This document shows, one piece after another, positions 51,326-60,797 of a DNA stretch of 64,000 nt. Every line of letters starts with the position of its first letter. The first letter of the stretch is position 1. The translations under genes and the position numbers were made by a program. Source of the DNA: CAYRFQ01 sp964423615 (GTDB lineage Bacteria > Planctomycetota > Planctomycetia > Gemmatales > Gemmataceae); the NCBI GenBank assembly GCA_964423615.1, contig CAYRFQ010000009.1, forward strand, positions 1 to 64,000, written 5' to 3'. The notes below the pieces were generated by a model, which was not told the origin of the DNA, searched no databases, and was given only the letters and a program-made list of their open reading frames with translations.

Positions 51326-51692
51326 CCGGGGGGTTCCACGACTGGGATAGACTCACCACTTTCTCGGCCAAGTGTCTTTCCGGACTGAAAAGCTGTTCCG
51401 AGACAGATTGCTTTTCATGACTGGGTGGCGTGTTTCTCGTCATCCATTTCCTACTTCCGACCTATTGCATTTCGCTCCAGTCGATGTGGTTCTTTCAACC
51501 GCTGCGATCGTCGAAGTCATACTCCTCGAGTTCAGGCCGGTACGAGTGACAGTATCTTGTACGGGGTCGGTGTTGGTCACGAGGACATTCTCCGACGGAG
51601 CAATCGTGATTGTGGTTCGAGTTCTCTCAATCCCAGTCTTAAGAGAGGGATTGAGAGTGAAGGTAAAAGTCACGTTTGCTATCTGGCCCTGT
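51326..51692. other. Intergenic region
   Basis: About 370 bases between convergent accA and the PSD1-type gene. Open frames are present on both strands, among them a minus-strand one (51673 down to 51440) rich in Thr and Ser, starting MTFTFTLNPS, which resembles a fragment of a secreted repeat protein. It lacks a ribosome site and signal peptide, so I leave it as possible decayed sequence. A strong hairpin is listed separately. Confidence 0.45.
51624..51657. terminator. 11-bp perfect hairpin
   Basis: ctctcaatccc (51624-51634) pairs perfectly with gggattgagag (51647-51657) around a 12-base loop that contains the palindrome tcttaaga. It lies 36 bases from the convergent 3' end of the PSD1-type gene and 300 bases after accA. 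Probably a terminator for the former; no T-tract is present. Confidence 0.5.
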
Positions 51693-54263
51693 TTAATTCG
51701 ATCGAAATGCTTTGCTCGTGGCCACGAGGTAGATTAAAGAACGCATGCCGTATTTCTTTTCCGCCAACTTGGCTAAGATACGATCGACTTCCGGCCGATC
51801 GGAGGCGGTCACGCTCCGGCCAAGGGCATACGTGAGGAGTTTCTCGGTCACTGCCCTGGCGAACTTGTCTTTTTCTTTGACCAATAGAGACTTGAAGCCG
51901 ACCACATCTTCGAAGGATTCTCCATTCGGAAGTTTCCCGGAGGCATCAATCTTGGGTCCTTTCACCCGACCACGAGAATAGTGGCTCCGCCAACCTCCGA
52001 TGGCGTCATAATTTTCCAGAGCGAACCCCAACGGATCGATCTTGCGATGGCATTCGTAGCAAGTCGGGTTGTTGCGATGCTTTGAAAGTTGATCTCGTAT
52101 GGTGGTCGCTCCGCGAATGTCAGGGTCGAGGGGTTCGACGTCTGGGGGCGGTGAGGAAGGTGGCGTTCCGAGCACATTTTCTAACAGCCACACACCGCGA
52201 ACTACAGGCGAGGTGTCTATTCCATTGGCACTTACGGTCAATACGCTGGCTTGACCGAGCAAGCCGCCGCGACGACGGTCTTTGAGTTGGACCTTGTGGA
52301 ACCCGGGCTTTTTCGGTGGACGAATTCCGTAAAATGTGGCCAATTCGTTGTTGACGAAAGTGAAGTCCGAATCGAGAAAATTCAATAGGCTCAGGTCGTG
52401 ATCGATGAGGTGTCTGGTGAACAGGTGCGTCTCCTGGCGCATGGCTGTTTGCAAATCATATCGGTAGAACTCGGGAAACCGAGTACGGTCTGGCGGAGTC
52501 GCCCCGAGATTTCGCAGGGTCAACCAACTATCGAGAAAGCCCTCGATGAAGTCATTCGATCTGGGATCGCGGAGCATCTGGTCGATTTGACGTTGGAGGA
52601 CTTTCGCCTTTTGCAATTCTCCCTGGTTGGCGAGCTTTACAAGCTGGTCATCGGGGATCGAGGCCCACAAAAAGTAGGACAAACGCGATGCCAAAGCAGG
52701 CCCCGACAATTCGGCTTTTCCGATCGGTTCCCAGTACAAAAAGTTGGGTGAGCAGAGCATCATCTTGAGACCATCCGTGTAGGCTTCCACAGAACTCCGG
52801 CCACTTTTTTTGCGGACATTGATGACTCGGAGAATGCGGTCGATTTCCTCTTTACGAACCGGTCGACGGTAAGCCTGCGAAGCCAACCGCGTGATTTGCT
52901 TTCGCATTTGCTGTTCGGATAAACTCTTGGTTTTCCGCACGCTTTCCCATGCATCGCCGAAAATGGCTTGCTGGCTTTTCGTCGGCCAATGGTCGTAAAA
53001 CGGTCCCTTGATTTCGATGTCGTCGATGTGAATTTGGGGGAGCTTGCCATGCTGGATGGATACTCTTCGATTCTCGACAATTCCCCGGCGTTTTGGCCTG
53101 GGCAACTGCTTGCCCCCGTATTTGCGGACCATTTTCGCCCAAAGTCCTCGAACGCCGAACATGCCATTTCGGAAAGTGAAACGAGGAGTGTAGCCCGCAT
53201 CGAGCCAAATTCGGGCGGAGTAGGTCTTGGATGCGTCTTCGAGTTCGAATTCTGCGAGTAGCGGCTCGATGGGTTGGGGTTCGAAGAGAATACCTGCCTT
53301 GACGTTACCCGCCCGGATACCAAGTCGGAAAGGTTCTTGCGGATTGGTGCCAATGAGCTTGAGATCGTAAGGGTGGCGTCGGTGAAGAGGCGTGGCCTTG
53401 AAACGAATTTCATACCACCCGTCGTGCGGGACGCCATTCCGGAAATCCCAAATTGGACCATAGGCCCCTTCGTGTTTGTCGGCGCCAACCACTTCGTAAA
53501 GGGTGATGTGTTCCCAGCCATTATGGTCTCGATGAACTCGATCAAGCTGGGGTTGTTGCCGAAAGTTGTTTCGAAAAGTCCAGGTTTGCGTTTTGGGCCG
53601 TTCCAGCGGATAGATGGCTCGGTCTATGATCTTGTCGGCTGCCTTCAAGTAACGCTGCAGACGATGGCTCGACATCACAAGCGTTTCGGCTTGATTGTCG
53701 AAGTGTTGGTGAGTCTCATCCTTGGGAAACGCCGTTGTTGGATCGAACATCGTCAAGTTCAGGTGGAAGAGATCGCGGACGGTGTGGCGGTATTCGCGAG
53801 CATTAAGCCGACGAAGGCCAGTTCCCTTCCGTTTGTCCTTACGGTTTCGATGATAAGCCGCGATGGATTGCGTCAGCGAACGAATGACGGCTTTTAGTTC
53901 GGCTTGAGGAGGTTGGTTTGATTCTTTCGGGGGCATTGCACCGAGATTGAGTTGGTCGAGAATTTCTTGATAGTCGTCCAGATTTTTCTCGGTGATTTGA
54001 CCGACCAACATATCGAATCGACGGTCGGCGCGTTGCCGACGAGCGCCGTGGCAGCGGGTACAGTATTGCTTGAGAAACGGTCGAACCGTCTTTTCCAAGG
54101 CGGGGTGTTTCGCTTGGACATCTTGCGGTTTCGTTGAGGTGGTCTTGTCTGGTACAGGCTTGGCCCCGACCCACGAACGAACCCCCAAAGCAATCACAGA
54201 GACGACAACCGCGGAGACCAAAGCCCCAATGCATCGAGCAAGAGAAGATTTGCGACTCTTCAT
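51693..54263 (-). CDS. PSD1-type cytochrome c protein (DUF1587/1592/1588/1585/1595 architecture)
   Basis: 856 aa. An N-terminal membrane/signal segment (ALVSAVVVSVIALGVRSWVG) precedes a haem c motif YCTRCHGA at about 68-75. The DUF1587 region (RRLNAREYRHTVRDLFHLNL) follows, then a carbohydrate-binding-like beta insertion (about 220-420), DUF1592 (GPALASRLSYFLWASIPDDQ), DUF1588 (ILTVSANGIDTSPVVRGVWL-type, CYECHRKIDPLGFALENYDA) and DUF1585 at the end (LTYALGRSVTASDRPEVDRI). Planctomycete hallmark of unknown exact role, thought to be an electron-transfer or carbohydrate-oxidation system. The paired DUF1552 gene ends 2 nt before it. Confidence 0.94.
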   Translation of the reverse strand: MKSRKSSLARCIGALVSAVVVSVIALGVRSWVGAKPVPDKTTSTKPQDVQAKHPALEKTVRPFLKQYCTRCHGARRQRADRRFDMLVGQITEKNLDDYQEILDQLNLGAMPPKESNQPPQAELKAVIRSLTQSIAAYHRNRKDKRKGTGLRRLNAREYRHTVRDLFHLNLTMFDPTTAFPKDETHQHFDNQAETLVMSSHRLQRYLKAADKIIDRAIYPLERPKTQTWTFRNNFRQQPQLDRVHRDHNGWEHITLYEVVGADKHEGAYGPIWDFRNGVPHDGWYEIRFKATPLHRRHPYDLKLIGTNPQEPFRLGIRAGNVKAGILFEPQPIEPLLAEFELEDASKTYSARIWLDAGYTPRFTFRNGMFGVRGLWAKMVRKYGGKQLPRPKRRGIVENRRVSIQHGKLPQIHIDDIEIKGPFYDHWPTKSQQAIFGDAWESVRKTKSLSEQQMRKQITRLASQAYRRPVRKEEIDRILRVINVRKKSGRSSVEAYTDGLKMMLCSPNFLYWEPIGKAELSGPALASRLSYFLWASIPDDQLVKLANQGELQKAKVLQRQIDQMLRDPRSNDFIEGFLDSWLTLRNLGATPPDRTRFPEFYRYDLQTAMRQETHLFTRHLIDHDLSLLNFLDSDFTFVNNELATFYGIRPPKKPGFHKVQLKDRRRGGLLGQASVLTVSANGIDTSPVVRGVWLLENVLGTPPSSPPPDVEPLDPDIRGATTIRDQLSKHRNNPTCYECHRKIDPLGFALENYDAIGGWRSHYSRGRVKGPKIDASGKLPNGESFEDVVGFKSLLVKEKDKFARAVTEKLLTYALGRSVTASDRPEVDRILAKLAEKKYGMRSLIYLVATSKAFRSN

Positions 54264-54265
54264 AT

Positions 54266-55591
54266 CTAGGCTACCTCGAATCCGGTCAAGGTCCCAGTGC
54301 TTCGGCTGAAACGGTCGGTCTCGACGCCGAAACGTTGAAGCATCGAGACATAAAGGTTGCTGAGCGGGACTCTGCGGTTCTTCTCGCTTGGGTACTGTTT
54401 GTATTCGCCGTGTCGGAAGCCACCACCAGCGAGGATGATCGGCAAGTCAAAGTTGGTGTGCGAATTGCCGTTGCCCATACCGCTGCCCATCAAGACCATC
54501 GTGCTGTCTAACAGAGTCTCGTCGGTGTTGGCTTGACGGATGGATTTCAACTTGGCAAGGAAGGCCGCAAATTGCTGTACCTGGTAACGTTCAACCTGGA
54601 ACAGTAAATCGAGACTTTCCCTGAGATGACCATGGTGCGACAAAGCATGATAGCCCCGACGAATGCCTAGATCCGAGGCAAGGAAACTGCCGCCGATTTC
54701 CAAAGTGGCCACGCGGGCGGAATCCGTTTGCAAAGCGAGAGCGATGAGTTCGTACAATGCAGGCAGATCGCGAGCCAGTCCTTGATTGGTCGGCTCGGCG
54801 ATCGTAGTGGTTGGTTTTGGTTGGTTTTGCCAGTGACGGTCTAACCGGAGTTTGGTTTCCGCATCGCGAATCGAAGCGAAGTATTGATCGAGTCGGTCAC
54901 GGTCGGATTGGTTGAGCCGCCGCCGCATCGAACCGGCCTCCTCGAGAACGGCGTCAAGAATTGAGCCATGCCGGGCGATGCGGTCCATGGTTCGCTGGGT
55001 TGCCCGAGCATCGCCTTGAACGAACAACGCTCGATACAATTCGCGGGGTCCCTGGATCGGGGGAACTCGAGTGCCGGTGCTCTTCCAGCTCATTCGTGGA
55101 CCACCGTGCAGCCCACCCTCGGACCCAATCGTCAAGGAGGGAAAGCGTGTCCTGGATCCGACGAATTGTGCCGCTCTTTGATCGAGGCTGATCCCGACGT
55201 TGGGGATGTTCCGGGCATCCTCGGCTTTGACACCGGTCAGGAAAGTGTGGACGGCAAAATGCCCGCCCTTGAGGTCGTGATCCAAATGCGAGAAAATTGT
55301 GAGGTCCTGGCGATGCGGCTGTAACGGTCGGAGCAAAGGCGTCAGTTCGTAATTGCGGCCGAACTGTCCTGGCCAGAAAGTTCTGGGGACAAAGCCAAAC
55401 TCATTGCCAATGCACACCATACGGCGAGGGCAGGTCTGTACATCATTGGTGGCGGACACGCGAGTCGTTCTAGGGTCGTTGGGCTGATCGGCCATCGCAG
55501 CACGGCCTGTCAATGATTCGAAAGCTGGTAAAGCGATGCAGACACCAGCGGTTTGAAGGAAGGAGCGTCTACCGAAGAGTTTGTGTGTCAT
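54266..55591 (-). CDS. DUF1552 family secreted protein
   Basis: 441 aa from the ATG at 55591 (MTHKLFGRRSFLQTAGVCIA), three codons inside a possible GTG at 55600. The leader has a twin-arginine-like GRRSFL. DUF1552 motifs include RMVCIGNEFGFVPRTFWP, FSHLDHDLKGGHFAVHTFLT and GIRRGYHALSHHGHL, and the C-terminal end LGSGMGNGNSHTN-type segment MGSGMGNGNSHTNFDLPIIL. These proteins belong to the alkaline phosphatase-like superfamily and are nearly always encoded with a PSD1-type cytochrome, as here. Substrate unknown. Confidence 0.93.
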   Translation of the reverse strand: MTHKLFGRRSFLQTAGVCIALPAFESLTGRAAMADQPNDPRTTRVSATNDVQTCPRRMVCIGNEFGFVPRTFWPGQFGRNYELTPLLRPLQPHRQDLTIFSHLDHDLKGGHFAVHTFLTGVKAEDARNIPNVGISLDQRAAQFVGSRTRFPSLTIGSEGGLHGGPRMSWKSTGTRVPPIQGPRELYRALFVQGDARATQRTMDRIARHGSILDAVLEEAGSMRRRLNQSDRDRLDQYFASIRDAETKLRLDRHWQNQPKPTTTIAEPTNQGLARDLPALYELIALALQTDSARVATLEIGGSFLASDLGIRRGYHALSHHGHLRESLDLLFQVERYQVQQFAAFLAKLKSIRQANTDETLLDSTMVLMGSGMGNGNSHTNFDLPIILAGGGFRHGEYKQYPSEKNRRVPLSNLYVSMLQRFGVETDRFSRSTGTLTGFEVA

Positions 55592-56140
55592 ATTTTGCAC
55601 TCGGGTGTGACGATTGTAAGATCAAGGGAGACGGCATTGTTTCTTGTGGGAGAAGCCGACATGAGTGGAGATGCTTCTTGTTTTTTTCGGCTATCAACGG
55701 AACAAACATGCTGCATGGTTCGGTTCGCCTGTCATTGCCATAGAACATAGTATCCCCGAAGCGGATCACCTTGTCGAGTAAAATGAGATCCTTGGGAGTC
55801 AGTGGCGATTGTGGAGTTTGCATGTTGCTGATGGGTTCCGAGGACACGGATGTACTGGTTACTACCGAAGATCATGCAGTTTGTTTTCCGAGTTTGCGTG
55901 GTAGAACAAAATTCGTTCCGCTCTCGTTCTGACATTTCAGACAGTGGCGCATGGCCATTCATCATCGTGATTATGTCGCCATCTCCTGGTGAGTGAACCC
56001 AACAGGCCCGAGGGATGGAACGATGTGTTGAATCGAGGACGTCCATAATCGGTCAACAATGAGAGCGAGAGTAGCCCTGTATTCGGCGTTTCGTTCATCT
56101 CGATTCCACGAGGAACTCAGATGCCCTAGCTGGAGAATTC
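55592..56140. other. Intergenic region
   Basis: About 550 bases in the divergent space between the DUF1552 gene and the ABC ATPase gene. It must hold both promoters. I see no coding sequence with start signals; frames on both strands are short and unremarkable. No clear -35/-10 pair or inverted repeat stands out. Confidence 0.5.
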
Positions 56141-57181
56141 ATGCAAAACGCATTCTTGGTCGTGAGAGAAGTGACAAAACGATATGGCGACGCGGAGGCC
56201 CTGAAGGGCGTGAACTTGGACGTCGCAGAAGGAGAAGTCTTCGGTTTGCTGGGGCCGAACGGGGCCGGTAAGACGACGCTGCTTTCGATCCTTTCGTGTT
56301 TGGTTGATCCGACCGGAGGGGAGATCTATCTCGACGGTAGGCGTGTTGTCCGATCGGACCGAGATGTTCGGCGTTTGATCGGGATCGTTCCCCAAGAGTT
56401 GGCCATCTATCAGGAACTGACTGCCCGCGAAAATCTTCGCTTTGTTGGTCAACTCTACGGAATCGGTGATCCCAAACTAAAACAGCGGGTCACGGAAATC
56501 CTGGAATTGATCGGCCTCGCCGATCGTGCGGATAAGACCGCCAAGACGTACTCAGGAGGCATGAAGCGACGGCTGAACCTTGGCCTTGCCCTGTTACACA
56601 AACCAAAGTTGTTGCTCCTCGATGAACCAACCACGGGAGTTGATCCGCAGTCTCGAAACCACCTTTTCGAAGGCGTGCGACGGCTCAACTCTCAAGGCAT
56701 TACCATCATTTACACGAGCCATTACATGGAGGAGGTCCAGGCCCTTTGCTCGCGTATTGGCATCATCGATCACGGTTTGGTGATCGCTTGCAACACCTTG
56801 AAAGGGTTGCTGACGCTGATTCCGGGCCGAATTCGGTTTTGTCCGTCGGAACGCCCTGAGGGCTTGCTTGAGGAACTTCGTTCGTTGGTCGCCCGACCGA
56901 ACGACATTATCTCAACCGAGAGCGCAGACCAAGAAGTCGATGTCAACTATCCAGGGGGAACAGCTACTCCCGTTCTGCTCAAGCAACGGACAACAGAGTC
57001 GACTGTTAGGATGGACGATGATGGGACGGTCCTTCTCGAAACGGCCAACGTAACTGCGGCCACGGTGCAACTTGTGTCACTGTTGAAGAGGCTGAATGTA
57101 GAACTGAAAAGTCTCGAGGTGGAACCACCGAACCTCGAGAGGGTGTTCTTGGAGTTGACTGGGAAGCGTTTGCGAGATTGA
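56141..57181 (+). CDS. ABC transporter ATP-binding protein (DrrA-like)
   Basis: 346 aa with ggag 7 nt before the ATG. Walker A GPNGAGKTT at 38-46, Q-loop in VPQELAIYQ, signature YSGGMKRRL, Walker B LLLLDEPTTGVDP and the H-loop in SHYMEEVQ are all present. A C-terminal extension of about 110 residues (SERPEGLLEELRSLVARPND onward) is typical of DrrA/NatA-type ATPases that serve ABC-2 exporters. No permease gene follows; the neighbour is the convergent oleD. It may act with the ABC-2 permease at 18074-19120, which is inference. Confidence 0.94.
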   Translation: MQNAFLVVREVTKRYGDAEALKGVNLDVAEGEVFGLLGPNGAGKTTLLSILSCLVDPTGGEIYLDGRRVVRSDRDVRRLIGIVPQELAIYQELTARENLRFVGQLYGIGDPKLKQRVTEILELIGLADRADKTAKTYSGGMKRRLNLGLALLHKPKLLLLDEPTTGVDPQSRNHLFEGVRRLNSQGITIIYTSHYMEEVQALCSRIGIIDHGLVIACNTLKGLLTLIPGRIRFCPSERPEGLLEELRSLVARPNDIISTESADQEVDVNYPGGTATPVLLKQRTTESTVRMDDDGTVLLETANVTAATVQLVSLLKRLNVELKSLEVEPPNLERVFLELTGKRLRD

Positions 57182-57266
57182 TACACAGGGAAGAGCTACG
57201 ACGTGTACAGGTGGGAGTGAACATTGAGCTGACCGTTGGCTGGAACGGACAGACCTTACGCCGATT

Positions 57267-58262
57267 TCAGGGGACTAGCGCTCTTAAATACTCCTTGAGT
57301 CGCCCCAGACCTTCGATCGTCGTTACTTTGGGGTCATACCCCAGATCTCGTTTGGCTGCCGAAAGATCAAACCAGTGAGCCGTCGCAAGCTCTTTTGCGA
57401 GGAACCTGGTCATTGGTGGTTCGCCTCGACTCCCGACCGACCAATAGACTGACTCCAACAACCAGCCGACCGTATAAGCCACTTTTAATGGCACAACTTT
57501 CGTAACGGGTGGAAGATCAACGGTGGCGAGGATGTCGTTGATGAGATCCCAAATCGGAACTGGTTCTCCTTGGGAGATGAAATACGCCTTTCCAGCGATG
57601 GAGGAACCAGGGGTCAATCGATCGGCCGCGAGGATATGAGAGTCAGCAGCGTTGTCGATGTACACGGCATCGATGAGCTTGTTGGTCTTCCCAATTCTCC
57701 GGAGTCTTCCCGACCTTGCTCGGTCGAGCAACCTCGGCACAAGATGATTATCTCCAGGTCCCCATATGAGATGAGGACGCAACGCCACCGTGGCTAACTC
57801 GGAACAGTTCGCTGCGAGTACCATTTGTTCGGCAATGGCTTTGGTGGCGGGATACGGCGCGATGTGACTTTTCGGATAAGGAACCGACTCGTCAACGCCC
57901 TCCATGTCGGTCCCGTCGAAGACGACACTCGGAGAACTTGTGTACACAAGGCGCCGCACCCGATGTTCCCTGCAGGCCGCTAGAACCTTATCAGTCCCCA
58001 CGACGTTAGGGACATAAAAGTCTTGGTATCGGACACTGATTCCGGGTTTGGCCGCGACATGGAACACGAGGTCACAACCTGCTACCGCGCTGCTGACGGC
58101 GTCCTTATCGGCAATGTCGCCCTGAACGTGTTCGACGCCCATCTCGGTCAACTCAGGGTAGCTTCCACGGGAAAAACTCCGAACGGAGTCGCCACGGTTG
58201 ACGAGGCGGTGGACGATTGCCTTGCCGAGAAATCCACCACCACCAGTTACTAGTGCCTTCAT
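57267..58262 (-). CDS. oleD: OleD-like NAD(P)-dependent reductase
   Basis: 331 aa from the ATG at 58262, which overlaps the oleC stop by 4 nt (ATGA). The extended short-chain dehydrogenase has TGGGGFLG at 7-14 (nucleotide-binding), GDIADKDAV, Ser110 region (VYTSSPSVVF) and the catalytic Tyr137/Lys141 in PYPATK. 3-beta-hydroxysteroid dehydrogenase/OleD-like motifs are RPHLIWGPGDNHLVPRLLDR and DAVYIDNAADSHILA. OleD reduces the 2-alkyl-3-ketoacid made by OleA to the 2-alkyl-3-hydroxyacid. Last gene of the ole operon, convergent with the ABC ATPase gene. Confidence 0.93.
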   Translation of the reverse strand: MKALVTGGGGFLGKAIVHRLVNRGDSVRSFSRGSYPELTEMGVEHVQGDIADKDAVSSAVAGCDLVFHVAAKPGISVRYQDFYVPNVVGTDKVLAACREHRVRRLVYTSSPSVVFDGTDMEGVDESVPYPKSHIAPYPATKAIAEQMVLAANCSELATVALRPHLIWGPGDNHLVPRLLDRARSGRLRRIGKTNKLIDAVYIDNAADSHILAADRLTPGSSIAGKAYFISQGEPVPIWDLINDILATVDLPPVTKVVPLKVAYTVGWLLESVYWSVGSRGEPPMTRFLAKELATAHWFDLSAAKRDLGYDPKVTTIEGLGRLKEYLRALVP

Positions 58263-59917
58263 CGCAACTCCTTGGTTGCCCACGTCGCCAGTTTCTCGCG
58301 AAAGATTTTAGAGTTGTGACGAATGTCGACAGGGAACTTGGGGTGAAATAGGATTGTCTTGATGTCTTGAGTGTGTTCCTGCTGAGCACCAAGTGCGAGC
58401 AGTTCCGTCTGGATAGTTTCTTGGCTGGCGGACTTTTGCCCTTTCAACAACTCGACACACAAGACCGGTTCTTTCGTGTCACTTTCACCAACCCCAACAA
58501 GGGCTGTTCGAAAAACGGCTGGGTGAGAGTTAAATACTGCTTCGCATTGCAGCGTGAACTTGGTGCCAGACGAGGTCACAACGCGATGCGACTTTCTTCC
58601 ACAGACCCAGATACGTCCTTGGTCATCAGTGTAACCAAGATCCCCCATACGGTGACGTTTGGTGTCACCGTCGGCGATCTTACCGAGTTCGTCGGCGTGA
58701 GGCCGGTTGTAATAGCCTGCGGTGACGACCGGACCAGCTACGACAATCTCCCCTACCTGATTGGGTGGTAAAACGAGGTCGTCGGACCAGTTAACGATTG
58801 GTTCATCAGTGATGCGAATGATCTTGACCTCCATTCCCGAGACGGCTCTCCCGACACACACTCCACATCCCTGGTCCGTTTTCTGACGAGTTTCCTCCAA
58901 GATTTCGTTGCTCCCGATGTTGGCCACAGGCAACGACTCCGTCGCTCCATAGGGTGTACAGATTTGTGTCCCAGGAGAGAGCATCCGTGAGAACCGTTCG
59001 ATGATGTCAGCCGGCACAGCCGCACCAGCCGAAAGGACTCTTTTCAAGGTCGGGAGTTTGACGTTGTGTTGTTCGCCGTACTGTCCAACCGTGCGGAGCA
59101 GCGCAGGTGACCCAAACAAGTTGGTGACTCCAAAGCTCTGAATTGGTCCGATCACATTGGGTGGATGGACTTCGGCAGGTCGAGTTGGGTCCATGTCCGG
59201 GATGACTGCGGTCATTCCCAATGCGGGAGCAAAGAGTGCGAAAAGTGGAAACGTCGTCAGGTCGATCTCCCCAGGTTCGATGTCATAAGTTGTGCGCAGG
59301 AGTTCCACCTGGGAGACGAAATTGTGATGGGTGTACTTTGCACCTTTGGGGGGACCAGTACTGCCGCTCGTGAAGAGGATTGCGGCGAGTTCGTCGGGCT
59401 CGGTTGGGGCCATGATGGACCCCGCATGCTCTCCCAATCTTCGGACTTGCCTGAGGGTGTGGCCTCCCCATAGTAGTCGGGTCCCGACGGTAACCAAGGT
59501 TTTCAACGATGTCTTGGCCCATCCGAAGACCCTTCTGGCAATGTGGGCTTTAGGAATTCCGATGAAGGCTTCCGGCTCAGCCTCCAAGAGACATCCCTTC
59601 AAGTTTTTCAAACCCATGCCAGGGTCAACGAGTACTGGTACCGCGCCGACTTTGAACAGCGCGAAGGTGAGGGCAAAGAACTCCAAACTCGGAGTGACCA
59701 TCAAGACGGTCCGCGTTCCTCGAGTGATTCCGATTGATTCCAGACCGGCCGCGAGGACATCACTCTCGTGGTCGAGTTCACGAAAATTCCAAAAGGTGTA
59801 ACTCACTCTAGCTTCTGGGTCACGACCTTGTGGGAAAAGCACAGCGAGTTGGTGGGGCGACTTGGTGGCTCTATCTGGCAGGCATGACGCGATGTTAAGG
59901 ACAGGTGGATTATCCAT
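58259..59917 (-). CDS. oleC: OleC-like AMP-dependent synthetase (beta-lactone synthetase)
   Basis: 552 aa. The adenylate-forming superfamily motifs are AILFTSGSTGPPKGAKYTH (P-loop-like), TPYGATESLPVANIGS (motif TE) and RHRMGDLGYTDDQGRIWVCG (Asp and hinge). The substitution pattern in FLFPQGRDPEARVSYTFW and the position before oleD and after oleB match OleC, which uses ATP to close the 2-alkyl-3-hydroxyacid into a beta-lactone. Its start overlaps the end of oleB by 8 nt. No phosphopantetheine-carrier domain is attached. Confidence 0.94.
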   Translation of the reverse strand: MDNPPVLNIASCLPDRATKSPHQLAVLFPQGRDPEARVSYTFWNFRELDHESDVLAAGLESIGITRGTRTVLMVTPSLEFFALTFALFKVGAVPVLVDPGMGLKNLKGCLLEAEPEAFIGIPKAHIARRVFGWAKTSLKTLVTVGTRLLWGGHTLRQVRRLGEHAGSIMAPTEPDELAAILFTSGSTGPPKGAKYTHHNFVSQVELLRTTYDIEPGEIDLTTFPLFALFAPALGMTAVIPDMDPTRPAEVHPPNVIGPIQSFGVTNLFGSPALLRTVGQYGEQHNVKLPTLKRVLSAGAAVPADIIERFSRMLSPGTQICTPYGATESLPVANIGSNEILEETRQKTDQGCGVCVGRAVSGMEVKIIRITDEPIVNWSDDLVLPPNQVGEIVVAGPVVTAGYYNRPHADELGKIADGDTKRHRMGDLGYTDDQGRIWVCGRKSHRVVTSSGTKFTLQCEAVFNSHPAVFRTALVGVGESDTKEPVLCVELLKGQKSASQETIQTELLALGAQQEHTQDIKTILFHPKFPVDIRHNSKIFREKLATWATKELR

Positions 59918-60797
59918 CAGATTGGGTCCGTTTGGCCAAGAATTCTTTTACCAAAGCCAAAATCTCGGCGGGCTTGTCTTCCAAAACGTAATGGCCAGCA
60001 TCGGGAAAACTATGGACTTGGGCGTGAGGGAGCTTTGACTGCCAGACTTCCAGGAACGAGTTGTCGAACACGAAATCTTTCTCCCCCCAACAAATTAAAG
60101 TGGGAATGTCCGCAAACTTCGCCAAGTCCTTTTCGACTTCTTCCACGATGGAGTAACTTGGGTCCGTAGGGCTGAGAGGGATGTCACGGACGAATTGCAG
60201 GACTGCCACACGGTGGTCTGGGGTACCGTATGGCCGTAGGTATTCCTTGCGAACATCGGCTGGCAGAGGACGGACAACACAATGACGCAGAGCACCTCGA
60301 CAGAAAGCATTTAGCCGTAGCACGAGGTACTTGCCAAGCCAGGTGTTCCTGACCAGCCAAAGTGACCATGGGAGTTTCTTGGTTGTAGGAAGTCGGAAGG
60401 CAGCTGTGTTGAGGAGGACTACACGTCGAATGGAGTCAATATGTTTGTGGGCGTAGGTCATGCCGATCATGCCACCCCAGTCGTGGAGGACGAACGTCAC
60501 TTTCTGGTTGAGGTTCAGGTGATCCATCAAAGTGGTAAGGTCAGCGACGCGGCGTTCGAGTGTGTAAGGATAATCGGCGAGAGGCGGTTTGTCGGACAGC
60601 CCACAGCCGATGTGGTCGGGGACAACGACCCTATAGGAATCACGGAGTCCGAGGATGAGATTTCGATAGTAAAAGGACCAGGTTGGGTTGCCGTGGAGCA
60701 TCACGATTGGGTCACCGGTTCCCTCATCAAGGTAGTGGCAACGATGTCCCTCGATGGTGATGTAGTGGCTTTCGAAAGGATAAAGATCACTCACCAT
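59910..60797 (-). CDS. oleB: OleB-like alpha/beta hydrolase (beta-lactone decarboxylase)
   Basis: 295 aa. Haloalkane dehalogenase-like fold with the nucleophile Asp106 in LHDWGGMIGMTYAH instead of Ser, HGNPTWSFYYRNL as the oxyanion/halide loop, and the catalytic His in FPDAGHYVLEDKP. OleB removes CO2 from the beta-lactone to leave the cis-olefin. A dehalogenase or epoxide hydrolase role is less likely given the gene order. The start overlaps the end of oleA by 7 nt, showing tight coupling. Confidence 0.94.
   Translation of the reverse strand: MVSDLYPFESHYITIEGHRCHYLDEGTGDPIVMLHGNPTWSFYYRNLILGLRDSYRVVVPDHIGCGLSDKPPLADYPYTLERRVADLTTLMDHLNLNQKVTFVLHDWGGMIGMTYAHKHIDSIRRVVLLNTAAFRLPTTKKLPWSLWLVRNTWLGKYLVLRLNAFCRGALRHCVVRPLPADVRKEYLRPYGTPDHRVAVLQFVRDIPLSPTDPSYSIVEEVEKDLAKFADIPTLICWGEKDFVFDNSFLEVWQSKLPHAQVHSFPDAGHYVLEDKPAEILALVKEFLAKRTQSDG

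Noticed and set aside
59910..60797. Haloalkane dehalogenase
   Set aside because: The fold and Asp nucleophile fit, but the position between oleA and oleC with overlapping ends makes OleB the better call.
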